From contig NC_061071.1 of the NCBI RefSeq assembly GCF_021917145.1, forward strand, positions 4,731,689 to 4,795,688: DNA of 64,000 nt, written 5' to 3'. This stretch comes from Hypomesus transpacificus. Lineage: Eukaryota > Chordata > Actinopteri > Osmeriformes > Osmeridae. This document shows positions 11,500 through 23,000 of the stretch, in pieces. Under the pieces are notes generated by a model that saw only the letters and a list, made by a program, of their open reading frames with translations, did not search any database and was not told the DNA's origin. The stretch's first letter is position 1, and each line of letters begins with the position of its first letter. The position numbers and the translations under genes are program-made.

Positions 11500-12860
11500 T
11501 TGTCACTGCTTGACACACACACACACAGACACACACAGACACACACACAGACAGACAGACACACACACAGACAGACACACAGACGTGCGAGAGAGCACGA
11601 GCACGCGAGAGCGATGTAATGTTTTCAGCGGCACTAATGTTGTGGTTAATTTATCACCAAACAACGTCAAGGGATTGCACAAACACTGTCATTACCTGTT
11701 TGTCTGATGCTGTGGGTCAGAGAAGAAGTAGACTAGAGCCGTTTGACCTGGTGTTCTGCACTGCATGAGCACTAAGTGGAGGAGCAGGAGGGGAAGGGAG
11801 GGGCGCGGCGGGGGCTTGTGAGCGCCGCGGAGCATGTCGGGGCGAAATTCTCACAATAACTCAAATAAATGCCCCGTCAGATATCAAAAACATTTGGGCG
11901 AATTGATGACAGAGAGAGTCATTTTAATTCTTAAATATTGAATGATCACTTAGCGCCTAATGCAAACAGGGTGGGGCTATTGTGACCAGGGGCGTGTCCA
12001 GACATTTTTGATAGGGGTGGCACAAGGGGTGGCCCGCCTCTGACTGGGCATATAGCCAATCATATTTTAAGATACTGAGGTGGCCAATCAGATTTCAGGG
12101 GTGGCCCGTGCCACCCTAGGCCACTCCCTGAACACGCCACTGATTGTCACAGAGACGTGCTTGTAATATGAGTAATTTACAACTTGTAATGTGAAACTGT
12201 ATTTCTCAATAAAACTTTGGCATGATGTGAAGTTTTACAATGGCATATTAAATGTACAAAATGTTGTACATTTGCAAGAAAAAAGCAATTAAGTAAACCA
12301 ATAATTTTACTTTCTCCCTTTAGTACATGTTTGAGTAAGCAAAACTCCTATTTACCACACACACACACAGACACAGACACACACACTCCCTCCCTTCTCA
12401 CTCAATAAATAAAGAAGTCATTTGAATATGATCAAACTATTTGCAAGATGGTTATATTGTTAACTAGTCTGCTCTGTGTCTGAACATATATATTACTGTC
12501 AGCTGCAACAAAAGATCAGTTGAAACTTAATAAGGCGTCTAACAAAATGTTGCAAAAGCTCCTAACATAATATTCGTAAATGTACTGATGCATGTAGGGG
12601 CGATTCTACACGGGGCCTAGGGGTGCCAGTGCCCCTGTAAAAATGTCCCTGGCCCCCCCTGTGGCCCCCCTGAGCTGACTGAATTGTATTTTATTTTTTT
12701 ACTCGTTTTTTTTTCTTCGTTTAGTCATCATGAAACAAGTGAGGGACATTGCAGCCTTTCTTTGCCCCAGTAAATAAAAAAATTTAGAGAAAAAGTGAGA
12801 CACATTAAAGTGTTTAACGTTTAAATATAATTTGTTTCCGTTTTTTTATGTGCCCCTCTG
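11500..12860. mobile_element. Interspersed repeat, copy A (sister of 26,361-28,395)
   Basis: From the (ca)n-rich start, through gcgatgtaatgttttcagcgg, caaacactgtcattacctg and ctcaaataaatgccccgtcag, to atcatgaaacaagtgagg at about 12,727, this segment matches the right-hand part of the repeat at 26,361-28,395 in the same order. The end (tgcccctgtaaaaatgtccctggcccc, then a short frame starting MKQVRDIAAFLCPS) resembles the 5' end of a hAT-type element. A separate small element sits inside it at 11,987-12,142. Confidence 0.6.
11987..12142. mobile_element. 156-bp hAT-type MITE
   Basis: The ends are caggggcgtgtcca and the complement of tgaacacgccactg. They are flanked by attgtgac (11,979-11,986) and attgtcac (12,143-12,150), an 8-bp duplication with one mismatch as expected for hAT. 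The sister repeat at about 27,725 lacks it (ggggctattgggacacagac), giving an empty site. Confidence 0.75.
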
Positions 12861-12873
12861 ATTAAACACTGGC

Positions 12874-12966
12874 ACAAGCAGTGGCAGTTCTACACCAATT
12901 TTACTGGGGGGGTAAGGGGGGCTTGCCCCCCCCCATTAAAATTGGTGTAGAACTACCACTGCTTGT
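12874..12966. repeat. Long hairpin, arms about 37 bp
   Basis: acaagcagtggcagttctac... on the left pairs with ...gtagaactaccactgcttgt on the right. The loop is a G run followed by a C run. It is a compact palindromic element with no coding capacity. Confidence 0.75.
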
Positions 12967-13811
12967 ATGGTTGGTTTGAGTTGCTGTGAAGTATTTGCCG
13001 ACCAGAGGATTGCCCGTAAACATAAGCAACACAGCCGCTTCGCTACACTACTTGAAGACTATGCACGCAGCACTGCGTATGATAGACAAGTAAAGCCACC
13101 ACTCTTGAGCAATATGGTTTGTCCTTCAGGGTGCTATTTTTCCTGCACAGTAATTCATCAATTTAATACAGACACTAACCATGCTTAGTTGACTGCTGAC
13201 ATTGGTCGAGATTACAGGGATAGCCATATTGCTATCCAAGGGATCATATAGGCCTACTTATTACCAGTTAATATCACTTTTTAGTTGCTAGCCTGCTGGT
13301 ACTAGGCTAAACTAGCACGGTCCCATTATGTGGGTAGGTTATTTTATTTATTTTATTCTATTTTCTACTTTTGAGAAACGGCAGGAAAACATATTGTGCC
13401 TTGCTCTTTTTTCTTCTTCCTCCCTTCCTGTTTTTTAGGAATCACACCAAAATGTGGAATTATGAGGTCTCAAAATAATTCTTGCCATCTCTGTAAGCCA
13501 GCCCTGCAAATCAAGAGGAATGAGAAACAGAAGAGAGGCCAAAAGGAAGCAGGAGCTTTCAAAATAGACAAACAAGTTTCGAGAGAGAGGAAGTTGAGAG
13601 TTGGAGTGTCTGTGTATTCAGCAGATATGATTTTGTCTCCATTGTTGCCACCACTACAACCAACTTTGGGATAGGAAAGGAGCTTCACTCTGAGACTAAT
13701 AACCTGCTGTAATGGAGAGGTCATCCACACAGCAGATAAGAGGTGCATCGTCTTGTCATGTGGCGTAACTAGGAATTCCCTGTGTCAGACTGTGACTGGA
13801 CCGTGGTGATG
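12967..13811. other. Stretch with no supported gene
   Basis: One plus-strand frame of 92 codons (13,396-13,674) follows a pyrimidine tract and tttttag. It shows no domain and no partner exons. Nothing else is recognised. Confidence 0.4.
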
Positions 13812-13817
13812 GGAAAG

Positions 13818-13965
13818 TGACACACGCACAGACCCACGCACACATACGGACACACACACACAGACGGACATACACACGCACACACAGACGGACATATACA
13901 CACACACATGGACAGACACGCACAGGCCCACACACACGGACGGAAAAAACACACCCACACACACG
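13818..13965. repeat. (CA)-rich minisatellite
   Basis: Imperfect cacacacagacggacata-type units. Open frames across it on both strands are repeat artefacts. Confidence 0.85.
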
Positions 13966-14604
13966 GACTTGCCTGAGTCAGCCTTGGCAGCCAGACATTT
14001 GATTATCAAGGCCTGTTGAGCAGTACAGAGTAGTAGTGTTTGTCAGACGGCCATCACAGCCATTCTACGTCACTGGCCATCACGTTTCTGCCCGTCTCCG
14101 TCTTTGAAAGTCAGTCTAGACATGCTGGAGGAGCTAAGAACCACCACTTGATTTTGCTCTCAATAGAACGTTGTCAGTTATTTCAAATGCAAATAAAATG
14201 ACAGGGTGCCAAAATGACAGTGTCATCAGTGATTAGCCCAGTTCCCGAAATGTTACCTGCAATCTCCATGGCAACAGTGCCTTACGAATGCAGTTCACAA
14301 AAGTTCTTGTTCATGACCTCATTTTACAAGCCATTCATCTATTCAACTCTCTATGGTTCCAAAGCTTTCCATCAAAGCTCAGCTCTGTGAAGGCTGGATG
14401 TTTATCAAAGTGCAAGTGGCAGCTCGGTTCTAAGACGGATTCGAGATACTGCTGATACTGCTGAGTGCGGCTTGTCTGGCTTGTTATATGTTTGGAAACT
14501 GCACGAGGCAGCTCGGGTCTAAGATGGATTCGAGAGACCGCAGATAGAGTGCGGCTTGTCTGGTTTGTTATATGTTTTAGATCTATTACTTTTATCACTT
14601 GTAT

Positions 14605-14695
14605 TTTTGTGTTTTTGTTGGTTTTATGTAAAGCACCTTGAGCTGCAATTCTTGTATGAAATGTGCTATATAAATAAAGTCTACTTACTTACTTG
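14605..14695 (+). mobile_element. LINE/SINE-type 3' tail
   Basis: The sequence gtaaagcaccttgagctgca followed by tgctatataaataaagtcta and an (ctta)n run is a common teleost retroposon 3' end. The body upstream (14,340-14,600) contains two diverged copies of a segment around gcggcttgtctggcttgttatatg and cannot be classified. Confidence 0.45.
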
Positions 14696-14870
14696 TGACA
14701 ACCGTCTGGTGGTCTCAACTCTCAATAGCGCCTGCTCCCAACCCAAGCTCTTTTCCTGTCTGGCCCCCAAATGATGTAATCACCTACCCACCTCCATCAG
14801 AGATACTGACTGTCTCTCCATCTTCAAGAAAGGCTAAAGACGCACTTGTTCCGGGAGTACAACGGTACTC
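14696..14870 (+). mobile_element. L2 LINE fragment, ORF C-terminus
   Basis: In the plus frame this encodes a diverged version of the last 50 or so residues of the L2 ORF at 16,537-19,446 (DNRLVVSTLNSACSQPKLFSCLAP, then frame changes). It ends at the equivalent of the terminal FREYNG codons (ccgggagtacaacggtactc). It is in the opposite orientation to the large L2 copy and is 5'-truncated and broken. Confidence 0.75.
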
Positions 14871-15244
14871 AGGAATGATTTGCTGGACCACATGTTGTTT
14901 TCCTCCAGGGAAACAATGACTGTTATTGAGGGATTTGTGGGATTTTGTGGCTATCTCGTTGTTGAAAATGTATGAACTCAAGAGTAGCCTACAAGGTTTC
15001 ACATCACATATTGCACTGATACTGCCATGGAAATTGTTATTGTAATTGCCATACATTGTGGTTACTGTAACAGGAAATGTGTACAGCACAATATACTGTC
15101 ATACAATAAGCACATCAAAACTAACATTATGTATAACCTACACTAACAACATATACAGTAAGAAAGTAAAGCAAAGCTGGAGTTTCACTAGTTGTCGTCC
15201 TCTCTCCTGCTCATCCTCGCGCTCCTGTCTGTCTGGCCACAGAT

Positions 15245-15760
15245 TTAATCGACATCACATCTGATGTTCTCCCTTGCGATGCAACAGGGGGAGAATTGTT
15301 GTGCATGCCGCAACCATCCCCTACACTGATCTGCTGTGACATCATCACAAGCAGCATCCAATGCCTGGAGCAGGGACCTCTGGTTTTGAGCCCGATGCTC
15401 ATAGACCCTCCACCTCCATGCAGAAAAAAACTCCTCTATACAATTGAGGAATGGGGAGTAAGGTGATAAGAGCACCATCAGCATTCTTGGATAGGCAGTG
15501 AATTGATGAGTGGGCCACAGTGGAAGCTTAAATTGTCCCACACAATGACAAATGTAAGCAAGTGAGAGGCCCTACCAAACCCCTCTCATGTAGAGGGATA
15601 AGATCGGAGCACAGCCGGTCCAAGAACACCAGGAGCTTCTGGGTATTGTATGGGCCAAGACTGGAATGTGGGTGACCACAGCATTCTCTGATATGGCAGC
15701 ACACATGGTGATGTTGCCCCCGAGTTGGACTGGGACAAGCTCTATATATTTGTAGGAAGC
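15245..15760 (-). pseudogene. IS630/Tc1-mariner-like DDE transposase, broken
   Basis: The last 98 codons (15,245-15,541) contain PYSPFLNCIEEFFSAWRW, the conserved region around the final acidic catalytic residue of IS630/Tc1-type DDE transposases, followed by a conserved tail (CRGWLRHAQQF, REDIRCDVD-like). Upstream on the same strand, homologous sequence continues to about 15,760 (MCAAISENAVVTH-like, VFLDRL-like region) but is interrupted by stops and frameshifts. The N-terminal DNA-binding domain and the first catalytic Asp are not found. It is a dead fragment of a transposon. No inverted ends were identified. Confidence 0.7.
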
Positions 15761-16146
15761 ATTTATACTCCTGGATAGCTCCTGTCAGCTAACTCATCTT
15801 AGTATGTGATTGGTGATTGGATGTGTCCCCTTGTTTAGTAAAGTTCTAGTTGCACCTGACAATGACTGTAAGCAGATGATCCAAGAAATCCATTATACAG
15901 TATATACCATGATGTTTTTCATGGTATTATGTGCCTGAAAGATTTTGACAGTGGAGTGATCTGTTGTGCAGGTGATGATGTACACAAAGAAATTATGCCA
16001 ATATGTTTTGCAGAGAATAACCACTTGACTGAGAAACAACAGTCAGTTTAGACCAGCAAGATATGTTCAATTTGTAATTGGCCTAACTGAAGGCAATTGT
16101 ACTTAAGATGTGCTAAATCATTTGAAATGTGTTCCAACTGTAGGCA

Positions 16147-16536
16147 ATTACATTTACATTTATTCATTTAGCAGACGCTTTTATCCAAAGCGACTTCCAA
16201 GAGAGAGCTTCACAAAGTGCATAGGTCACTGATAATAACAACAAGATAGCCCCACAGCATTGCGGGTAGTCAAAAACAAGAAGTACATATTGTGAACAAC
16301 CAAAAAATAGTGCTAAAGGGAAGAAACCATAAGAGCATGTAGTTAAACAAGTTAAAATTACACAACATTAATCTTTAAGTGCAGGTGTACCTGTAGGAAA
16401 GCAATAAAAATAGGATTAACTAAAAAAAAAGAATACAACAGTTTAAATCAGCTACCACTAACCAACAAGAGCAACAGTCTAAGCAAGAGTCATTGTGAAC
16501 CTTGAGGAAACTAGCATTGGGTTCAGCAAACCATTC
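16147..16536 (-). mobile_element. 3' UTR and tail of the L2 LINE
   Basis: On the minus strand this follows the L2 stop codon and ends with the widespread teleost L2/SINE tail (reverse complement of tttagcagacgcttttatcc) and a short aaatgtaaatgtaatt repeat. The same tail occurs at 21,718-22,010 and at 63,588-64,000. Confidence 0.8.
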
Positions 16537-19446
16537 CTAAGTACCATTGTACTCCCGGAACAAGTGCGTCTTGAGCCTTCTCTTGAAGGTGGAGAGACAG
16601 TCCGTGTCTCTGATGGAGGTGGGGAGTTGATTCCACCACTGGGGTGCCAGGCAGGAGAAGAGCTTGTGCTGGGACCGGGCGGTCTTGAGAGGTGGGACCA
16701 CCAGGCGGTTGTCTGAAGAAGACCGTAGGTGGCGGGTGGGGGTGTAAGGCTGCAGGAGAGACTTGATGTAGTCGGGCGCAGTCCCGTTCACTGCTCGGAA
16801 GGTCAGTACCAGGGTCTTGAATCTGATGCGGGCCGTTATGGGTAGCCAGTGGAGGGAGATGAGGAGCGGGGTAACGTGGGAGCGTCTGGGTAGATTGTAG
16901 ACCAGACGGGCCGCTGCATTCTGAATTCTCTGAAGAGGGCGGGTTGCGCATGATGGGAGACCGGCGAGCAGCGAGTTGCAGTAGTCCAACTTGGAGAGGA
17001 CAAGTGCTTGGACAAGCAGCTGGGTGGAGTGCTCAGACAGGTATCTCCTGATCTTCCGGATGTTGTAGAGGGTGAATCTACACGACCGGGAGACCGCAGC
17101 AATGTGGGCCGTGAGGGAGAGCTCGTCATCCATGGTAACCCCAAGGTTCCTGGCAGAGGATGAGGGGGTCACCGTCGCAGATCCCAGGGTGATTGAGAAG
17201 TCATGGGAGATGGAGGGTTTGGCCGGGATGATAAGAAGTTCCGTTTTGGCAAGGTTCAGCTGGAGGTGGTGCTCAGTCATCCAGGCGGAGATGTCTGCGA
17301 GGCAGGCCTCAATCCTAGCTGAGATCCCCGGATCGGTCGGAGGGAATGACAGGTACAGCTGCGTGTCGTCAGCGTAGCAGTGGTAGGAGAAGCCATGGGA
17401 GGTGATGATTGGTCCAAGTGAGGTGGTGTACAGAGAGAAGAGGAGGGGACCAAGGACGGAGCCCTGTGGGACACCAGTGGAGAGCTGGCGTGGGCCTGAC
17501 AGTTTGCCTCCCCAGGAGACCTGGTAGGATCTTCCCGACAGGTAGGATGAGATCCACTGGAGTGCAGTGCCAGTGATGCCCATCTCAGAAAGTCTGGAGA
17601 GCAGGATCTGGTGGTTAACCGTATCAAACGCCGCAGAAAGGTCCAGCAGAATGATGACGGATGACCTGGAAGCCGCTCTGGCAGACTGGAGGGCAGTGGT
17701 GACTGAAAGGAGGGCAGTCTCTGTGGAGTGGCCGGTCTTGAAGCCCGATTGGTTGGGGTCGAGCAGGTTGTTCTCAGAAAGGAAGTTAGACAGTTGGTTA
17801 GATACAGCACGTTCAATTGTTTTAGAAAAGAAGGGCAACAATGATACCGGTCTGTAGTTCTGGAGGACGGCAGGGTTAAGGGAGGGTTTTTTGAGTAAAG
17901 GGGTAACTCTGGCCTGTTTGAAGGCAGAGGGGAAGGTGCCAGAGGTAAGAGAGGAGTTTAGAACATGGAGCAGAAAAGTTATGATAGAGGGGGAGATGGT
18001 TTGAAAGAGAGGGGAGGGGACAGGATCAAGGGGACAGGAGGTGGGGCGATGAGAGAGAATGAGGTCAGAGAGCTCTGCCTCGGACAGGGGAGAGAAGGAG
18101 TTTAGACATTTAGTTGGGTCAGTAATGGAGGGTGAGGGGGTAGGAAGGGTGGGTTTAGGGAACCGACTGCTAATGTCGGCGACTTTTTTCTCAAAGAAGG
18201 AGGAGAAGTCGTCTGCTGTCAGGGTGGAGGGAGGGGGTGGGGGAGGTGGGTTAAGAAGGGTGGAGAAGGTAGAGAAAAGTTTGTGGGGGTTTGAAGCGGA
18301 GTTAATTTTGTTAAGAAAGTAGAGGGTTTTGGCACCAGTTATGTGAGAAGAGAAGGATTTGAGGAGGGAGTGATACTTATCAAGGTCCAGACCGTCTTTG
18401 GACTTGCGCCATCTCCTCTCAGCTGCTCGAAGGGTGGACCGTTCTTCACGAATAACATCCGTAAGCCACGGGCAGGGGGGAGAAGATCGTGCAGGCCTGG
18501 TAGACAGGGGACAGAGAGAGTCAAGTGATGCAGTTAAAGTGGTTAGCAAGGTGTCGGTGGCAGTGTTAGTGGGGTGGGACGAGAACTTGTCAATGGGAGG
18601 GAGGGAGGATGTTACAATAGAGGAGAAGTGGGAGGGGGATAGCGAGCGGAGGTTGCGCCGGAAAGTTACGAGGGGAGGGGAGGTAGGAGGGGTTGGAGGG
18701 AGAGAGACAGTGAATTGGATAAAGTAGTGATCAGAGATGTGCAGTGGGGTTACAGAGGTTAAGTCAGTGATACAGTTACGTGTCAGGACGAGGTCTAGCT
18801 GTTTGCCTGCCTTGTGGGTCGCCGGTGTACTCAGCAGCGTCAGGTCGAAGGAGGTCAGGAGAGACAAGAAGTCGACAGCCTGCATTCCTTGGAGGTGGAT
18901 GTTGAAGTCCCCAAGGACTATCAGGGGGGTTCCATCATCCGGAAGGACGCTGAGGAGCATGTCCAGCTCCTCCACAAAGTCGGCTAGCGGTCCTGGTGGG
19001 CGATAAAGAACAATTAAGCATGCTTTGATAGGATTAGTTAGCATCACATAATGGTGTTCAAATGATTTGGCAGTAACAGAGAGTGGTGTGGATGTGTATT
19101 TAATATGTGGGGAAAGAAGCAACCCTGTCCCACCACCCCGCCCGGTTGAGCGGGGTGAGTGAGTGAAGGAGTGCTTGACGGAGAGAGCAGCTGGAGTTGC
19201 AGTGTTCTCTGGGCGGATCCATGTCTCAGTCAGCGCAAGGGCATGAAGAGAAGCATGGGATGCAAACGCCGGGATGAAGTCTGCCTTGTTCACAGCAGAC
19301 TGGCAGTTCCAGAGCCCTAAGGAAAGAGACAGGGCAGGTGGAGAAGAACTGGATAGGTAGTGAAGGTTAGAAGTTGTCCGAATATACTTTGTGACATATC
19401 TACGTCTACGGGTAGTGTAATGAACAGGAATGCTAAGGAAACACAT
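16537..19446 (-). CDS. L2-clade LINE polyprotein (endonuclease plus reverse transcriptase)
   Basis: An uninterrupted 969-codon frame encodes a non-LTR retrotransposon protein. The N-terminal third is an apurinic-type endonuclease (WNCQSAVNKADF, LALTETW, VLGDFNIH, SDHYFIQF motifs in order). The centre is a reverse transcriptase with YRPVSLLPFFSKTIE, LLDLSAAFDTVNHQ, GVPQGSVLGPLLFSLY and the catalytic CYADDTQLYL motif. The C-terminus ends KRRLKTHLFREYNG. Both enzymatic domains and their key residues are intact, and the 3' tail is that of teleost L2 elements. The protein would nick target DNA and prime reverse transcription of its own RNA. No host gene overlaps it. The start is the first in-frame Met; the true N-terminus could differ. 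A full frame suggests recent insertion. Confidence 0.92.
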   Translation of the reverse strand: MCFLSIPVHYTTRRRRYVTKYIRTTSNLHYLSSSSPPALSLSLGLWNCQSAVNKADFIPAFASHASLHALALTETWIRPENTATPAALSVKHSFTHSPRSTGRGGGTGLLLSPHIKYTSTPLSVTAKSFEHHYVMLTNPIKACLIVLYRPPGPLADFVEELDMLLSVLPDDGTPLIVLGDFNIHLQGMQAVDFLSLLTSFDLTLLSTPATHKAGKQLDLVLTRNCITDLTSVTPLHISDHYFIQFTVSLPPTPPTSPPLVTFRRNLRSLSPSHFSSIVTSSLPPIDKFSSHPTNTATDTLLTTLTASLDSLCPLSTRPARSSPPCPWLTDVIREERSTLRAAERRWRKSKDGLDLDKYHSLLKSFSSHITGAKTLYFLNKINSASNPHKLFSTFSTLLNPPPPPPPSTLTADDFSSFFEKKVADISSRFPKPTLPTPSPSITDPTKCLNSFSPLSEAELSDLILSHRPTSCPLDPVPSPLFQTISPSIITFLLHVLNSSLTSGTFPSAFKQARVTPLLKKPSLNPAVLQNYRPVSLLPFFSKTIERAVSNQLSNFLSENNLLDPNQSGFKTGHSTETALLSVTTALQSARAASRSSVIILLDLSAAFDTVNHQILLSRLSEMGITGTALQWISSYLSGRSYQVSWGGKLSGPRQLSTGVPQGSVLGPLLFSLYTTSLGPIITSHGFSYHCYADDTQLYLSFPPTDPGISARIEACLADISAWMTEHHLQLNLAKTELLIIPAKPSISHDFSITLGSATVTPSSSARNLGVTMDDELSLTAHIAAVSRSCRFTLYNIRKIRRYLSEHSTQLLVQALVLSKLDYCNSLLAGLPSCATRPLQRIQNAAARLVYNLPRRSHVTPLLISLHWLPITARIRFKTLVLTFRAVNGTAPDYIKSLLQPYTPTRHLRSSSDNRLVVPPLKTARSQHKLFSCLAPQWWNQLPTSIRDTDCLSTFKRRLKTHLFREYNGT

Positions 19447-20080
19447 GCTAGCTATGAATACATTCTAGGTAGAATATAATCAAGGATGTGCTAATACAAT
19501 AGCAATTTTAAGAAAGGAATGAGAAATTCGAATCTGAATCTGTTGTAAACATGTGCCCAGTGCTTTGGAGGTTTGCACGTGTTGTTTTGAGAATGTAATT
19601 TCTGTTTCGTGAAATGAGCCAAAGCAATAGAAAAAACCTGTAAAGGGAGAAATCTACAGTGTTTAATTGTCCATCCATCCATCAGTTAGTATCAAGGTGT
19701 GTGTAATATATGTAGGCTGTAGTTATATCCCCAGTGTATTCAGCCAGCAGGTACACCACACGCTCGTCCTGTTCCGTCAAAACAAGCTCATTTACTATGA
19801 TGTCATAAAGCCTGTCCTGCGATTCACCAGTCTGGATCGACGTGTTCTATGACGTCATAATGGCTCTCAAGTCTATACATTCTGTCAGTTCAGCGTCGGA
19901 GATCAATATCGTTTTGAAACTCGATTTGACTTTCTGATGGACGATTCATCGGTGGAACATGGATTAAAGAAGACCTAAAGCACAAGACAGGCCTTGACCT
20001 GTCAAGGTTGCTGGTTGCTGATATCTCTAAGATCCCTACCCATCTACAACTTGCTTGATCTACAGGCCCAGCCTAGCACG
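19447..20080. other. Upstream region of the ARL13-like gene
   Basis: No coding sequence. The last part (about 19,860-20,080) is probably 5' UTR or promoter of the gene starting at 20,081. No TATA box or other decisive promoter element is seen. Confidence 0.4.
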
Positions 20081-23000
20081 ATGGGAGCCGGGTGCAGCAG
20101 TCTACCTGACAGGTAAGGAGATGCTGTCCTAGCTTTCATTGCTAGATGAAAGCTACTACATTCAAGTTTAGCGTATCCCATTATCAACCGGCTAGCTCTC
20201 GTCACATTTGACGAAAACGTAGATAGCCTAAGTAAAAAACGTTGTCACAGCATTTGTACCTTCAAGTGGAACTGAATTGCGATTAAACATATTGATATTA
20301 TAATAGTATTATATTATAGCTACTATTAATATTAGACATTAAATGCCATAAAAAATATATAGGCTATATAACAAACCTGTATGCCATATTGGTCCAGTTA
20401 GGTCTTGTATGCCGCTGTTTGCAAGGTATTTTGTATGTATATGCTGTCTTTTTTATATGTACAATACCCATATTTATTATGTGCAATATTTATATTTTAT
20501 AATATGGTATTTATCTGCCTTCATTTTTATTCACTCCGCACAAGAGTACTGTTTTGTTTTTACTTTTAGTTAGAGCACTAAGAGCTAGTAGAACAACATA
20601 TCGTTCTTATGTGCATTTACTCTGTACTGTCGAATGACAATCAATCTATCTATCATATTCTATAAATAATCAAAATCTCTAGTGTGTAAATTATGTATTT
20701 ATGTTAGAAGTATTTGGCACGTTAGAAGTAACGCTTTAAACTGTAATCCGATTACGTTTTTCGAATCACAAGTAAAGTAAGGGATTACTACGGTGGCCCA
20801 CGGGTGCACCACCCAACAACATTAGCGAAATTTCAAAAAACAATCAACTACTACAACACCACTATGAGGCATTGAGATAATGGCACAGAGCTTATTGAGA
20901 CTCACGGAGGCGGTGACCCGATACGCACAGATCGAGAAAGAGTCTAAACGTCTGACAGATCACAAGCCACTGGTACCACAGAGGTGAACTGTTCGAGTAT
21001 GATAGTATTGTCACCAGGGGAAGCCGCATGGTTGTACCACATTCCTTTAGAGATGACATTCTTAAAAGAATACATGAAGGGTACATGACAAAGTTCAGGG
21101 AAAGGGCCAATGCCTCAGTATAGTGGCCAGGAATCTCTTCTGATATAAAAGAGGCAGTCATGTCATGTGGGCACAGCAGAAGGAGCCTTTAATCTCAACA
21201 CCTCTGCCTTCATCAGCCATGGAAGAGGGTTGCACTGGACCTGTGTGAACACAACAATCAGAATGATCTGGTCATATCAGACTATTATTTAAGTTTCATA
21301 GAGTTACTGCACCTACCCACCACAACAAGTGCCCTGGTTATCCAGGAGCTGAGGCCAACGTTTGCCCACTTTGGAATTGCGGACAAAATTGGCAGTGACA
21401 ATGGGCCACAGTTTTCTACTGTGGAGTTCCAGGAGCTGGCAAGACAGTTGGACTTTAAGCACATGACCTCCAGTCCACATAACCCTCACGGCAATGGTCA
21501 TGCAGAGAGACCAGTGCAAACAGCCAAGAAGATCCTTAGATAAGATGACACGTGGCTTGCTCTAAAGTGCTACAGGTCAACACCATGCTCAACTACAGGG
21601 CCCAGCCCGGCGGAGCTCCTCATGGGTAGAAAGATCAGAACGACTACCTACCCTAGAGAAGAATCTCCGGCCCAAATGGCCCAACAGGAAGCGCATCAAG
21701 CAGAAGCATGTTGCAAACATGAAGCATACATTGTGAAAACCAAATAAGTCCCAAAGGGAAGAACCATAAGAGCATATAGTTAGACAAGTTACAATTAAAC
21801 AGCATGAACCTCAAAAGTGCAAGATGGTACCTGTGGAAAAAGCAAGCAACAATAATATATTTCACAGCCAGTACAATAATTTTAAGTCAGTTACAATTAA
21901 GCAACAAGAGCAACAAGTCTCTCAATAAGAATCATTGTGATCCTGGAGGAAACTAACATCAGGTCCAGCCAATCATTCCAAGTACCATTGTACTCCCGTA
22001 AAATAGTCTTCTCCAACAGTAGAGAAGACTATTCTACTATCTACTATCCTACACTTATGGTTTGAAAGCTTGTTTATGAATTTAAATGTCAAAGTTAGCT
22101 GCAGTTTGGTATACATGCAATATGAGGTGTGATATCAATGAGTTACTTTCGATCGTTGCGGCAGCAAAATCTTCTTTAACAAATTAACAGAAGAAACGGC
22201 CTCGATCGATAATGGGGTGAGGAACGTTGGAGAGCTTGATTGGTCAATAATAATTCCCAAATGTGTTTAATTTCACTATTTAGACATATTATATACATCA
22301 CTTTTTTCTTTTATAAATTGTTTAGGTTGTGTCAAAAGAAGAAAGTCACTTTGTTAGTGGTTGGACTTGATCGAGCAGGAAAGACGTCTTTGCTCCAAAT
22401 GATTACAGGTTAGTAAACTGTGTGACAGTCCCCTCCAGCATGTGTAAACAGCACCAGTGCTGACTGACTTTTGGGTTTGTCCTGCAGGTCGCACACCAGC
22501 AGAGCAGAGACAGAGAGCCTCGGCTGGTGTGTCTGGGGTAGAGATGGACTCTTCCGGTGTCTCTGGGGTAAAGATGCCTGTGGCAGGCTACCAGGTGACC
22601 CTGCTGGACCTCCCCGGGGATCCTGGTCTCAGGCCCCTGTGGGAAGACTATTACCCCCGGTGCCATGCCCTGGTGTTTGTGGTGGACTCTGCCGAAGGCT
22701 TTCGGCTTCGGCAGAGCACAAAAGTCTTCAGGGAAACACTCAGACACCGTCATGTGATAAGGAAACCTGTCCTTCTGTGAGTGTGCTAGTAAGGCAGACT
22801 GTGTTTACACAATGTTTACATCCAGTGACATGAAAGCAACTCTTTCTTTCTTTCTCTTTCTCTCTCTCTCAGGCTGTTGAACAAGCAGGACCACTACAGG
22901 GCTGGGAGACAGGAAATATTGGAGAAGAAACTCGGAGTACAAAGAATTCTTAAACTGACTGAGTGCCCGTGCATAGTATTAGTGAGTGCCTTTCTCCAAA

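Noticed and set aside
13756-14009. Cys/Val-rich and Thr/His-rich frames
   Set aside because: Translation of the (CA)-rich minisatellite at 13,818-13,965.
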